Source of the DNA: Bacteroidota bacterium
Lineage (GTDB): Bacteria > Bacteroidota > Bacteroidia > B-17B0 > Aurantibacillaceae
Direction: 5' to 3'
Assembly: GCA_947450025.1 (NCBI GenBank)
Contig: CANFTW010000014.1
Coordinates: forward strand, 1-64,000
DNA length: 64,000 nucleotides
A model generated the notes under the pieces. It searched no databases and was not told where the DNA came from. It saw only the letters and a list, made by a program, of their open reading frames with translations. Positions 7,577 to 16,290 of this stretch are shown piece by piece (the first letter of the stretch is position 1; every line of letters starts with the position of its first letter). The position numbers and the translations under genes are program-made.

Positions 7577-7608
7577 AAAATCCCTTCATGAATTTCATGA
7601 AGGGATTT
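7577..7608. terminator. bidirectional terminator between crp-like gene and pckA
   Basis: AAATCCCTTCATGAA pairs with TTCATGAAGGGATTT, flanked by A- and T-runs on the two sides, in the convergent gap between the regulator and pckA. Confidence 0.85.
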
Positions 7609-7628
7609 TAATTTTATAAAACTTATAA

Positions 7629-9242
7629 TTAAGCTTCTTGTTCCACTTTTGGAGCCGCTGCTAAAATTTCAGCATTAGCTGCCGAAGCATATTGGTCAAA
7701 GTTTTTTACAAATTGTTCCGCTAAGTTTTTAGCTTTCGCATCGTAAGCTGCTTTATCAGCCCAAGAGTTACGAGGATCTAAAATTTCGCTAGGTACATCT
7801 GTACAAGTTTTAGGGAACTTTAAACCAAAGAAATTAGTGGTACCCATTTCTGCCTTGTCTAATTCACCATTTAAAGCGGCTGTAATTAATGAACGAGTAT
7901 AAGATAATTTAATACGGTTACCAACACCGTAAGAACCACCAACCCATCCAGTGTTTAATAACCAAACGTTTACATTGTGTTTCTTTAATTTTTCTCCTAA
8001 TAACTCAGCATATTTAGTTGGGTGTAAAGGTAAAAACGCTTTACCAAAACAAGCCGAGAAAGTGGTTGTAGGCTCAGTAATACCCATCTCAGTACCAGCT
8101 ACCTTAGCAGTGTAACCAGAAATGAAGTTATACATAGCTTGACCAGTGTTTAACTTAGAGATTGGAGGTAAAACACCAAAGGCATCACACGTTAAAAAGA
8201 AAATATTTTTAGGAATATCACCAACCGCAGGCGTTACAGCATTATCAATATAATTTGCTGGGTAACTTACACGAGTATTTTCTGTACGAGAAATATCAGC
8301 GTAGTTTACAGCGGTTGTTCCTTCGTAGTAATTAATGTTCTCTAATAACGAACCAAATTTAATGGCATTAAAAATTTGCGGCTCTTTTTCAGCAGTTAAA
8401 TCCACACATTTTGCGTAGCAACCACCTTCAAAGTTAAATACAGAATTATCAGCCCATCCATGCTCATCATCACCAATTAATTTACGGTTAGGATCAGCAG
8501 ATAACGTTGTTTTACCAGTTCCAGATAAACCAAAGAAAATAGCAGTGTCGCCATCTTTACCAATGTTAGCTGAACAGTGCATCGAAAGCACTTTCTTTTC
8601 ATGTGGTAAAATATAGTTTAATACTGAGAAAATAGATTTTTTAATTTCACCTGTATAACCAGTTCCACCAATTAAAATGGTTTTTTTAGTAAAGTTAATA
8701 ATCGCAAAGTTATGTTGACGAGTCCCATCAATTTTAGGATCTGCCATAAAACCTGGGGCATTTAAAATTACCCAATCATGCTTAAAGGTTTTAATTTCTT
8801 CAGTGGTTGGGCGTAAAAATAAGTTATATGAAAATAAGTTACTCCAAGGAGTTTCATTTACCACACGAATATTAATTCTAAAAGTTGGGTCAGCACATGC
8901 ATAAGCATCACGCACCCAAACCTCTTTACCACCTAAATAGGCTAACATACGGTTTTGTAAGGCATCAAATTTATCTGATTCAAAACGGTTATTCACATCA
9001 CCCCACCAAACGCTATCTTTCGTGTTGTCGTCATATACCACAAATTTATCTTTAGGAGAGCGGCCAGTAAATTCTCCAGTATCAATTGCTAAAGCACCAA
9101 CGTCAGTTAATACACCTTGTCCACGAATAATAGTTTCTTCAACTAATTCAGATGGATGCAAGTTCCAATAAGCCATTTCAACATTCGCTAAGCCTAATTG
9201 GGCAACAGAAGCATCTTGTGCTTTTAATCCAATTTCGTTCAT
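7629..9242 (-). CDS. pckA: phosphoenolpyruvate carboxykinase (ATP)
   Basis: 537 residues from the ATG at 9242, matching the ~540 of E. coli PckA. It converts oxaloacetate plus ATP to phosphoenolpyruvate, the entry step of gluconeogenesis. Diagnostic segments are TGRSPKDKFVV near the N-terminus, the kinase-1a P-loop FFGLSGTGKTTLS, the metal site DDEHGW, and NTGWVGGSYG. The frame stays open 25 codons upstream, but that extension runs through a terminator hairpin and a -7 box, so 9242 is the better start. It is a single-gene unit bounded by terminators on both sides. Confidence 0.97.
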   Translation of the reverse strand: MNEIGLKAQDASVAQLGLANVEMAYWNLHPSELVEETIIRGQGVLTDVGALAIDTGEFTGRSPKDKFVVYDDNTKDSVWWGDVNNRFESDKFDALQNRMLAYLGGKEVWVRDAYACADPTFRINIRVVNETPWSNLFSYNLFLRPTTEEIKTFKHDWVILNAPGFMADPKIDGTRQHNFAIINFTKKTILIGGTGYTGEIKKSIFSVLNYILPHEKKVLSMHCSANIGKDGDTAIFFGLSGTGKTTLSADPNRKLIGDDEHGWADNSVFNFEGGCYAKCVDLTAEKEPQIFNAIKFGSLLENINYYEGTTAVNYADISRTENTRVSYPANYIDNAVTPAVGDIPKNIFFLTCDAFGVLPPISKLNTGQAMYNFISGYTAKVAGTEMGITEPTTTFSACFGKAFLPLHPTKYAELLGEKLKKHNVNVWLLNTGWVGGSYGVGNRIKLSYTRSLITAALNGELDKAEMGTTNFFGLKFPKTCTDVPSEILDPRNSWADKAAYDAKAKNLAEQFVKNFDQYASAANAEILAAAPKVEQEA

Positions 9243-9270
9243 TTTAAAAGAATTTAATTTTGTTAGGCTA

Positions 9271-9278
9271 CAAAAGTA
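9271..9278 (-). promoter_or_regulatory. pckA -7 promoter box
   Basis: TACTTTTG on the minus strand matches the Bacteroidota TAnnTTTG consensus, 29 bases before the pckA ATG. No clear -33 TTG is present; the region where it should lie is the preceding terminator hairpin. Confidence 0.5.
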
Positions 9279-9284
9279 AAAAAA

Positions 9285-9310
9285 AAATCGAGCCTTTTTA
9301 GACTCGATTT
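9285..9310 (-). terminator. terminator of the 9395-9802 gene, abutting the pckA promoter
   Basis: Read on the minus strand, AAATCGAG and CTCGATTT form an 8-bp stem followed by a run of at least seven T. The run leads straight into the pckA -7 box. Confidence 0.75.
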
Positions 9311-9394
9311 TCCACAATTTTGAGGTGAAAACTTATTTTTTGTTGAAAAATAAGCTGTTAAATAGAATTCATGATGAAAATCATTCCATCCTCA

Positions 9395-9802
9395 TTATCT
9401 TCCTTTATGCAAACACTCTGCATTTTCAGAAACATTCATCATATCTGAACCCGCAGCTATTTTTCGTACTTCGGAAATAAAATCAATAATGTCTTTTTTT
9501 GAACTTAGTTCACTTAAATTAAAACAATAATCTGTTTCGCCTTCTCTTCCCCAAGTCACTGTTTTGTAAGCTGGTTTTAAAGCATGCCCATCAACATAAC
9601 TTAAAAAAGCAGTACGCTTTGTGCCATCGGTTCCAGCGCCTTTGCTAATAAAAGACACTATTAAACGATAAGTGATAGGAGCATCGGCACTGGTTGTGGC
9701 GTTACTCGTTGTATTTTCAGTTGTTTTAATGGCTTCTTTTTTTGATTTACAAGAAATGCAAGCTAAACTAATTAATGAGGCTAAAAAAAATAGTTTTTTC
9801 AT
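9395..9802 (-). CDS. hypothetical lipoprotein
   Basis: 135 residues with a lipoprotein signal (hydrophobic core then LACISC; Cys18 or Cys15 lipidated) and a Ser/Thr/Asn-rich linker (~20-42), followed by a compact domain with two further cysteines (DYCFNL and ENAECLHKG) that could form a disulfide. The domain is not recognised. It lies downstream of smpB on the same strand, 55 bases away, and is closed by the hairpin at 9285-9310. Confidence 0.7.
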   Translation of the reverse strand: MKKLFFLASLISLACISCKSKKEAIKTTENTTSNATTSADAPITYRLIVSFISKGAGTDGTKRTAFLSYVDGHALKPAYKTVTWGREGETDYCFNLSELSSKKDIIDFISEVRKIAAGSDMMNVSENAECLHKGR

Positions 9803-9857
9803 AGTAATATATTTTATAAAGTAAAATTAATGTTTTTGCGGAGGATTGAACGTTAAA

Positions 9858-10316
9858 TTATTTAAATTTTCGGTCAAGCTCTCGGTTTAAATCTTTGGTT
9901 TTTAAATCATCGCGTTTATCATAATTCTTTTTCCCCTTTGCAATGGCAATTTCAATTTTTGCATAGCCACTATCAGAAGTGAATAGGAGGGTAGGAATGA
10001 TGGTTAAACCCTTATCAACCATCTTTTTTTGAATTTTGGTTAACTCTTGTTTATTTAATAATAGCTTTCGCTCTCTGGTAGGCTCATGGTTATATAAGTT
10101 ACCTTCGGTATAGATACTAATATTTAAACTTTTAATAAACAACTCTCCATTTCTAAAATAGCAAAAACTATCTACTAAAGAAGCCTTTCCTTCTCTAATA
10201 GCCTTTATTTCAGTGCCAACCAACACAATCCCTGCGGTATATTTTTCAATAAAACTATAGTCAAAACTAGCTCTACGGTTTTTGATTGAAATTTTTTGCT
10301 GTATATTCGGTTTCAA
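9858..10316 (-). CDS. smpB: SsrA-binding protein SmpB
   Basis: 152 residues, full length. SmpB binds tmRNA and brings it to stalled ribosomes for trans-translation. Characteristic segments are NRRASFDYSFIEKYTAGIVLVGTEIKAIREGKASLVDSF at the N-terminus (residues 13-51), the central HEPTRERKLLL, and the basic C-terminal tail KGKKNYDKRDDLKTKD, which enters the decoding centre. A -7 box lies 26 bases upstream of the ATG. The ssrA gene itself was not seen in the window. Confidence 0.97.
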   Translation of the reverse strand: MKPNIQQKISIKNRRASFDYSFIEKYTAGIVLVGTEIKAIREGKASLVDSFCYFRNGELFIKSLNISIYTEGNLYNHEPTRERKLLLNKQELTKIQKKMVDKGLTIIPTLLFTSDSGYAKIEIAIAKGKKNYDKRDDLKTKDLNRELDRKFK

Positions 10317-10341
10317 TTACTAATGTTTTATTGGTAAAACA

Positions 10342-10349
10342 CAAAGATA
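10342..10349 (-). promoter_or_regulatory. smpB -7 promoter box
   Basis: TATCTTTG on the minus strand fits TAnnTTTG, in the 49-base space between divergent smpB and the GNAT gene. No -33 TTG is evident. Confidence 0.45.
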
Positions 10350-10365
10350 CATAATTACTTGTTTA

Positions 10366-10851
10366 ATGATACATTTAACTATAGCCCAAGAAAAAGATTT
10401 AGCCACGATTGCGCACTTAGCCAAAATTATTTGGAATGACCATTATGTTCCGTTTATAGGGCAACAACAGGTTGATTATATGTTGAATAAAATTTATAAT
10501 CATGCAAGTCTTGTTGAACAATTAACTCAAAAAAAACATGTATTTTATTTAATAAAAAAGGAGGAGGAATCCATAGGATTTTTATCCATCAGTTCTGAGA
10601 ATCAAGCAGATTATTTTTTACATAAATTTTATATTAATCAAAAGCAATCCAACTCTGGTATTGGTACCCAAGTGCTTCATTCCTTAATTGAAGCAGTTCA
10701 ATCTAAATCACTGACACTCACTGTCAATAGACAAAATTACAAATCCATTAATTTTTATTTTAAAAATGGATTTAAGATTGATCATGTAGAAGATTTTGAT
10801 ATTGGCGATGGGTACCAAATGAATGATTTTGTGATGGTGCGAAAAGATTAG
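10366..10851 (+). CDS. GNAT-family N-acetyltransferase
   Basis: 161 residues with a complete GNAT fold. The acetyl-CoA pyrophosphate loop appears as QKQSNSGIGTQVLHSLI (residues ~98-114), and the late strand plus helix as LTLTVNRQNYKSINFYFKNGFKI. The substrate is not predictable. It diverges from smpB with only 49 bases between and stands alone, with a dyad hairpin after it. Confidence 0.88.
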   Translation: MIHLTIAQEKDLATIAHLAKIIWNDHYVPFIGQQQVDYMLNKIYNHASLVEQLTQKKHVFYLIKKEEESIGFLSISSENQADYFLHKFYINQKQSNSGIGTQVLHSLIEAVQSKSLTLTVNRQNYKSINFYFKNGFKIDHVEDFDIGDGYQMNDFVMVRKD

Positions 10852-10922
10852 CTGACCTTAAAGCATGATAATTTATCGACATCAATAAGATCCTAAAAAT
10901 GGTATTTTTTAATTGTGAAAAT

Positions 10923-10946
10923 GCCTAAGGTTTATTAACCCTAGGC
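10923..10946 (+). terminator. hairpin between the GNAT gene and the murA operon
   Basis: GCCTAaGGTT, loop TATT, AACCcTAGGC: ten positions with one internal mismatch, followed by a T-rich but interrupted stretch. It is probably the GNAT terminator; an operator for the next gene is the alternative. Confidence 0.5.
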
Positions 10947-11016
10947 TCTTTATATCTCTTAAAAAAGGCTACACACATGACTTAAAAATCCTTATATTTA
11001 AACTTTTAAAGACACT

Positions 11017-11691
11017 ATGGAATACAATACACAACTTCCTAAATTGGAGATTCCTGAATATGGAAGAAATATTCAGGTAATGATAGATCATTGCATTAAA
11101 ATTGAAGACAGAGAGGAGCGAAATAAATGTGCAAGAGCCATTATTCAAATTATGGGACAATTGAATCCACATTTGAGAGATATCGCCGATTTTACGCATA
11201 AATTATGGGATCATTTATTTTTGATTTCAAAATTTCAATTAGATGTGGATTCTCCATATCCACGTCCAAATGCCGAAACGTTTACAACTAAACCTAAAAC
11301 AGTACCTTATCCAGCGACCAAAATTCGATACAAACACTACGGTAAAACTATTGAACGCATTATTGATGTTGCTAAAACCTACGAAGAAGGTGCTGAGAAA
11401 AAAGAACTATCTCGTTTAATTGCCAATCACTTAAAAAAATCTTATGTCAATTGGAATAAAGATTCAGTGACAGATGATGTGATTTTTAAGCAGTTTAAGG
11501 AAATGACCAATAACGAATTGCATATTGATGAAACTTCGGCTTTAACTCATGCCAATGAATTAAAAAACAAGAATCACAATAATCAAACCCCTATTAATTT
11601 AAATGCTGGCGGAGGAAATAATAAAAATCGGCACAAGAAAAATAAAAACAAATTTAAACACAGAAGCAACAATAACCGACCAACATCATAA
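11017..11691 (+). CDS. DUF4290 domain protein
   Basis: 224 residues. The N-terminal ~170 residues match the Bacteroidota-specific DUF4290 family (MEYNTQLPKLEIPEYGRN and the helix IQIMGQLNPHLRDIADF). The last ~35 residues are a low-complexity Asn/Lys/His/Arg-rich basic tail (NKNRHKKNKNKFKHRSNNN), which may bind nucleic acid or the cell surface. It lies 3 bases before murA in one operon, an arrangement that hints at a link with envelope growth. Function is unknown. Confidence 0.85.
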   Translation: MEYNTQLPKLEIPEYGRNIQVMIDHCIKIEDREERNKCARAIIQIMGQLNPHLRDIADFTHKLWDHLFLISKFQLDVDSPYPRPNAETFTTKPKTVPYPATKIRYKHYGKTIERIIDVAKTYEEGAEKKELSRLIANHLKKSYVNWNKDSVTDDVIFKQFKEMTNNELHIDETSALTHANELKNKNHNNQTPINLNAGGGNNKNRHKKNKNKFKHRSNNNRPTS

Positions 11692-11694
11692 TCT

Positions 11695-13005
11695 ATGGCT
11701 ATTTTTGAAGTTACAGGAGGAAGACAATTAAAGGGAGATATTATCCCACAGGGAGCAAAAAACGAAGCGTTACAAATTTTATGTGCCGTATTATTAACTC
11801 CAGAAAAAGTGACCATCAGTAATATTCCCGATATTGTTGATATCAATAAACTAATTGACCTATTAAGAGATTTGGGTGTAAAGGTTGAGAAAACGGGACA
11901 TGAGGAGTATACATTTCAATCTGATGAGATTAAAGTTGATTATTTAGTATCTGACGAATTTAAAAAGAAAGGCGGTGGTCTTCGTGGGTCTACCATGATT
12001 ATTGGCCCTATGTTAGCTCGTTTTGGTGTAGCTTATATGCCAAAACCAGGCGGCGATAAAATTGGTCGCCGACGCATGGATACGCATTTTATTGGTTTTG
12101 AAAATCTTGGAGCTAAGTTTGAGTATGATAGCGAAAACGAAAACTTTAAAGTAACTGCTTCTAAGTTAAAAGGTACCTATATGTTACTGGATGAAGCCTC
12201 TGTAACAGGTACGGCAAATATTGTGATGGCAGCTGTTTTAGCAGAAGGAGTCACTACAATTTATAATGCCGCTTGCGAACCCTACTTACAACAGTTATGT
12301 AAGATGTTGAATGCCATGGGTGCAAAAATATCAGGCGTTGGTTCTAACTTACTAACTATTGAAGGAGTTACCTCCTTAAAAGGAACATCACATCGTATCT
12401 TACCTGATATGATTGAGATTGGTTCGTTTATTGGAATGGCAGCCATGACTCAGTCTGAAATTACAATTAAAGATGTGTCTTACGATAACTTAGGTTGTAT
12501 TCCAAAAGTCTTTTCTCGTTTAGGGATTCAAATGGAGCGTAGAGGAGATGATATTTATATTCCTTCACAAGCACATTATGAAATCGATTCGTTTATTGAT
12601 GGATCCATGTTAACCGTAGCTGATGCTATTTGGCCTGGATTTACGCCAGATTTATTAAGTATTATGTTAGTAACGGCTACTCAAGCGCGTGGTAATATTT
12701 TAATTCATCAAAAAATGTTTGAGAGCCGTTTGTTTTTTGTAGATAAGTTAATTGACATGGGAGCTCAAATTATTTTATGCGATCCTCACCGAGCAACCGT
12801 GATGGGCTTAGATAGAAAAGTACAATTACGAGCTATTCAAATGGCATCACCTGATATTAGAGCAGGGGTAGCATTATTAATTGCAGCCATGAGTGCCAAA
12901 GGAAAAAGTACAATTTATAACATCAATCAAATAGACAGAGGTTATCAAAATATTGATGGCCGATTAAATGCGATTGGCGCTGAAATAATAAGAAAAAACA
13001 ATTAA
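11695..13005 (+). CDS. murA: UDP-N-acetylglucosamine 1-carboxyvinyltransferase MurA
   Basis: 436 residues. It transfers enolpyruvate from PEP to UDP-GlcNAc, the first committed step of peptidoglycan synthesis. The PEP/UDP-binding N-terminal motif QGAKNEAL (Lys22-Asn23) is present. The mobile catalytic loop reads PGGDKIGRRRMD, so the acid corresponding to E. coli Cys115 is Asp121. A Cys-to-Asp change here is the known basis of fosfomycin insensitivity in Mycobacterium and Chlamydia MurA. It is packed between the DUF4290 and TlpA genes with 3-base gaps. Confidence 0.97.
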   Translation: MAIFEVTGGRQLKGDIIPQGAKNEALQILCAVLLTPEKVTISNIPDIVDINKLIDLLRDLGVKVEKTGHEEYTFQSDEIKVDYLVSDEFKKKGGGLRGSTMIIGPMLARFGVAYMPKPGGDKIGRRRMDTHFIGFENLGAKFEYDSENENFKVTASKLKGTYMLLDEASVTGTANIVMAAVLAEGVTTIYNAACEPYLQQLCKMLNAMGAKISGVGSNLLTIEGVTSLKGTSHRILPDMIEIGSFIGMAAMTQSEITIKDVSYDNLGCIPKVFSRLGIQMERRGDDIYIPSQAHYEIDSFIDGSMLTVADAIWPGFTPDLLSIMLVTATQARGNILIHQKMFESRLFFVDKLIDMGAQIILCDPHRATVMGLDRKVQLRAIQMASPDIRAGVALLIAAMSAKGKSTIYNINQIDRGYQNIDGRLNAIGAEIIRKNN

Positions 13006-13008
13006 TCG

Positions 13009-13599
13009 ATGACCTTAAAACTTGCTATAATTAGTTTGGGAGCATGTGCAGTATTAAGCGCATGCAAAAGCAAAAAAGAAACAACCACTTTAGCGTCTAA
13101 TACAGATGTTGATAAAATAAAAGTGTCGAGTGTTAAGGTTGATGCCGTTGAAGGGATTAATTTAGGCAACAAAGCTCCTGAAATCATGATGGCTTCGCCT
13201 AAAGGAAACGTTATTACATTATCTTCTTTTAAAGGAAAGTTAGTGTTAGTTGATTTTTGGGCAAGTTGGTGTGGACCCTGCAGAGCAGAAAATCCAGCAG
13301 TGGTAGCAGCTTATAATAAATATCATTCGTTGGAATTTAAGAGCGGAAAAAGTTTTGAAATATTAAGCGTATCACTTGACCAAAATGAAGTGGCATGGGT
13401 AAAAGCCATTGAAAAAGATCAATTAATATGGCCTTATCATGTTAGCGATTTACAAGGATGGAATAATGCAGCAGCTGCAAGATATGGCGTTAATAGCATT
13501 CCAACTAACGTTTTGGTTGATGCAAATGGAATTATTATTGCTAAAAATTTAAGAGGTGAGGCCTTAGAAAGTATGTTAGAGTCTCAACTTAAGAAATAG
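13009..13599 (+). CDS. TlpA-like thioredoxin lipoprotein
   Basis: 196 residues. It has a lipoprotein signal with lipobox LSAC (Cys19) and a charged KSKKE start to the mature chain, a linker to ~50, then a TlpA/ResA-type thioredoxin domain with WASWCGPC (Cys88/Cys91) and the cis-Pro segment NSIPTNVLVDANG. It should act as an envelope thiol-disulfide oxidoreductase. It is third in the DUF4290-murA operon, starting 3 bases after the murA stop, so envelope redox and wall synthesis are co-transcribed here. Confidence 0.92.
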   Translation: MTLKLAIISLGACAVLSACKSKKETTTLASNTDVDKIKVSSVKVDAVEGINLGNKAPEIMMASPKGNVITLSSFKGKLVLVDFWASWCGPCRAENPAVVAAYNKYHSLEFKSGKSFEILSVSLDQNEVAWVKAIEKDQLIWPYHVSDLQGWNNAAAARYGVNSIPTNVLVDANGIIIAKNLRGEALESMLESQLKK

Positions 13600-13640
13600 T
13601 TAGTTATTATAAATTGGCGAAGTAGAATAAGAGTTTAAAA

Positions 13641-13662
13641 ATAGAACCGTAACCAGTTCTAT
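13641..13662 (+). terminator. weak hairpin after the murA operon
   Basis: ATAGAAC and GTTCTAT form a 7-bp stem around an 8-base loop, followed by CTAGTTTTTAG. It is the likely end of the DUF4290-murA-TlpA transcript, though the T-run is short. Confidence 0.4.
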
Positions 13663-13726
13663 CTAGTTTTTAGATTAGCTTTTGCTAAAACTTAAGCAGA
13701 TATATTGATATTTTGATTAAACCAAT

Positions 13727-14944
13727 ATGAAGAAAGTTATATTAACTATTCTATTAGTTAATTGTTTGTATGTAACTCAATACGCACAATTGAATTTCCC
13801 TAATCCTATGGTAATAACCAAGATTGAGTATGTTCTAAAAGATAATGTCAAAGAAACATACGATCTTTCTAAAGCTGAAAAAAAAGCTTTTTTATTATTT
13901 GATATGAATTCTGAGGCTTTGGCTGAAGTGATGTATAATGGCTGTAATTTTGTGTTTAACGAAAAGAAAATTACTATTTTCCCGTATTATTTTACAGGTC
14001 AATTAAAGCGAAAGGTAAGTGATGATTTTGCTACTAAAATACCAATACAACTGAATCGATCACTTGACTTTTCAATTTTTAAAAATTACAAATTATCTGA
14101 TGCGGATTTCCCAATCTTAATTGTATATAATGCTAAAAATGAATTATGTGGGTTTTCAAAAAACGTGGAGCAGATTTCGGATATTGATTGTGGAGTTGAA
14201 GCGAATAATTTGAGAGTATTAAGACTTAAAATTATGGTAGAAGGTAAAAACAAAGAATTGTTGCCTTATGCAAATAAAGAAGTTTTAATTATGGGGGGTA
14301 AGAATAATGATACCATTATTAAAGTTATGACCAATAAATACGGAGATTTTAATACAGAACTCACTGATTTAAATCAAGATTATTTAATAAAAGTGAATGA
14401 AAAGGAGAAAAAAATAAACTTCGTTATTTTAGGAACTCAATCGGGTAAAGTATTAGGTAAGTTTCAGTCAACTGATAAAGGATTTGAATATCGAATTATT
14501 CAAACAGAATTATTCGCTTTACCAGACATTAATTCTGAGGAAGATATTGAAATGAAAATCATGCGATTGAAAGAAAAATCATTGAAGGATTTTGTATTAA
14601 CAGAAATATTGTATTATGATTTAGCTGGGACTAATTTATCTCCGAGTTCAAAAAAATTATTAGAAGGGATAAAAAAAGTATTAGATACCTATCCGGAATT
14701 TAATTTAAAAGTTGTTTCTCATACAGATTCTCAAGGTGACGATAAAAGTAATTTAAAGCTTTCTGAGAAGCGCTCTGAAACTGTTGTCGGCTATTTAAAC
14801 TCGTTAGGAATAGATAGTGCTCGTTTAAGTTCTTCTGGCAAAGGGGAGTTGGAAATTAGAAATCGATGTGTCAATAATATTGATTGTTCTGATAAGGAGC
14901 ATGAATATAATAGAAGAACAGAATTTAAATTTTCTAAAAAATGA
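13727..14944 (+). CDS. OmpA-family outer-membrane protein
   Basis: 405 residues with a cleavable signal peptide (~1-20, ending YAQ). The N-terminal half (to ~170) is unrecognised. A carboxypeptidase-regulatory-like beta domain (~175-240) and an OmpA peptidoglycan-binding domain (~295-405) follow; the latter includes VSHTDSQGDDKSNLKLSEKRSE and the Bacteroidota insertion with two cysteines (NRCVNNIDCSDKEHEYNRRTEF). It should anchor to diaminopimelate in the wall. Its stop overlaps the ATG of the next gene (ATGA), whose C-terminal half is closely similar, so the pair probably arose by tandem duplication. Confidence 0.88.
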   Translation: MKKVILTILLVNCLYVTQYAQLNFPNPMVITKIEYVLKDNVKETYDLSKAEKKAFLLFDMNSEALAEVMYNGCNFVFNEKKITIFPYYFTGQLKRKVSDDFATKIPIQLNRSLDFSIFKNYKLSDADFPILIVYNAKNELCGFSKNVEQISDIDCGVEANNLRVLRLKIMVEGKNKELLPYANKEVLIMGGKNNDTIIKVMTNKYGDFNTELTDLNQDYLIKVNEKEKKINFVILGTQSGKVLGKFQSTDKGFEYRIIQTELFALPDINSEEDIEMKIMRLKEKSLKDFVLTEILYYDLAGTNLSPSSKKLLEGIKKVLDTYPEFNLKVVSHTDSQGDDKSNLKLSEKRSETVVGYLNSLGIDSARLSSSGKGELEIRNRCVNNIDCSDKEHEYNRRTEFKFSKK

Positions 14945-16248
14945 AAAAACTAGGTTTATTATTTCTTTTATGTTTGAGTTTATTCATTCAAGCTCAAAAA
15001 TCAGACAAGTTAAGAGTAGGGGAGAAAATACCTTTTTCTAGAATCGTCTTGCTGAATACCGATAAGCAATCCACGTCGATTGATTTACCAAATGGAAAAA
15101 ACACAACCGATCGCTTTGTTCTCGTATATTTTTATTCTGCCGATAAATCAATCAAGGAGTTAATGGCCTTTAATAATGAACTTGAAAAAATATTAAATAA
15201 GTATCAAAATAATTCATGCAAGGGAGCCAGTGAAATTGAATATGTGACAATTTGTTTAGAAAAAGATTTTGATAAATGGCAAGCCCTTTTAAAAGAAACC
15301 AATTATCATAAATCTAAATTTACAGGTAAAAAAACAAATTACTTAGCAGAGTCGGGTTTAAAAGATAAAACCGTTTCAGCATTTAAAGTATCAAAAACAC
15401 CATCTATATTTTTGGTTAATCCTAAAGGCAGATTATATCTTGAGACTGATAGTTTTGAAGTGCTAGAAAAAACATTTAAAAATATTTGTAAGGTTAATGC
15501 CGCTTATTCTACTGCTGATATTTCTGGTAAATTGCTCATCGGCGAAAAAAGTAAAATGCCTTTAAGTGAACATCAAGTGTATTTAGTAAAAGAAAATACT
15601 GACACCATTAAACAAACTAAAACCGATAGTTTTGGCGATTTTAGTTTTAAACAAGTAGATACAACCCAAAAATTATCAATTCACATTGAGCAAAATAATA
15701 AACTAAAAGGAGGTCCTAAGGTTTATTTAGCTAAGCAAAATGGAGAAATCGTATCGGAAATGAAAAAGAATTCATTTGGTAATTTTGAGTATAAATTATT
15801 GTCGGTAGATGTTGAAAGACTGAGTGCTATGGAGGAGGAGGAAGACGATATTACTATGAAATATAAAAAGTTCACTACTTCAAATAAAAAGGATTTAACG
15901 GTTATCGAAAATATATACTATGAATTAGCTAAATATACAATCGTTACCGAAAGTGAAATCGTTTTGGATAAAGTAATCTCCATTTTAATGGCTTCACCGG
16001 AGGTGAAACTAGAGGTCGTTTCTCATACAGATGCTCAAGGTGACGATGTCAGTAATCTAAAACTGGCAGAAAACCGCTCAAATGCCGTTATTGACTATTT
16101 AGTGAGTAAAGGAATTGATAGAAATAGGTTAAAAGCCTTTGGTAAAGGAGAACTTGAAATTAGGAATAGATGTGCCAATGGAGTGGTTTGTTCTGACAAA
16201 GAACACGAATATAATCGCCGAACGGAGTTTAAGTTCATTAAAAACTGA
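14941..16248 (+). CDS. thioredoxin-fold/OmpA fusion protein lacking redox cysteines
   Basis: 435 residues with a signal peptide (~1-19). Residues ~24-180 look like a TlpA/AhpC-type thioredoxin fold: GEKIPFSRIVLLN, the strand FVLVYFYSADKS where WCxxC should be, and the cis-Pro segment VSKTPSIFLVNPKGRLY. The catalytic cysteines are gone. Next come carboxypeptidase-regulatory-like repeats (~190-285) and an OmpA domain (~325-435) very like that of the upstream gene, including NRCANGVVCSDKEHEYNRRTEF. It overlaps the upstream gene by 4 bases, so the two are coupled. The non-catalytic thioredoxin fold may act as a binding module; this is inference. Confidence 0.85.
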   Translation: MKKLGLLFLLCLSLFIQAQKSDKLRVGEKIPFSRIVLLNTDKQSTSIDLPNGKNTTDRFVLVYFYSADKSIKELMAFNNELEKILNKYQNNSCKGASEIEYVTICLEKDFDKWQALLKETNYHKSKFTGKKTNYLAESGLKDKTVSAFKVSKTPSIFLVNPKGRLYLETDSFEVLEKTFKNICKVNAAYSTADISGKLLIGEKSKMPLSEHQVYLVKENTDTIKQTKTDSFGDFSFKQVDTTQKLSIHIEQNNKLKGGPKVYLAKQNGEIVSEMKKNSFGNFEYKLLSVDVERLSAMEEEEDDITMKYKKFTTSNKKDLTVIENIYYELAKYTIVTESEIVLDKVISILMASPEVKLEVVSHTDAQGDDVSNLKLAENRSNAVIDYLVSKGIDRNRLKAFGKGELEIRNRCANGVVCSDKEHEYNRRTEFKFIKN

Positions 16249-16290
16249 CAAATTTTCGGGTTTTTATGAATGGCAAGCATATTGATTAGC

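Noticed and set aside
9243-9317. 25-codon N-terminal extension of pckA
   Set aside because: It would put the terminator hairpin and the -7 box inside the coding region and has no counterpart in PckA proteins.
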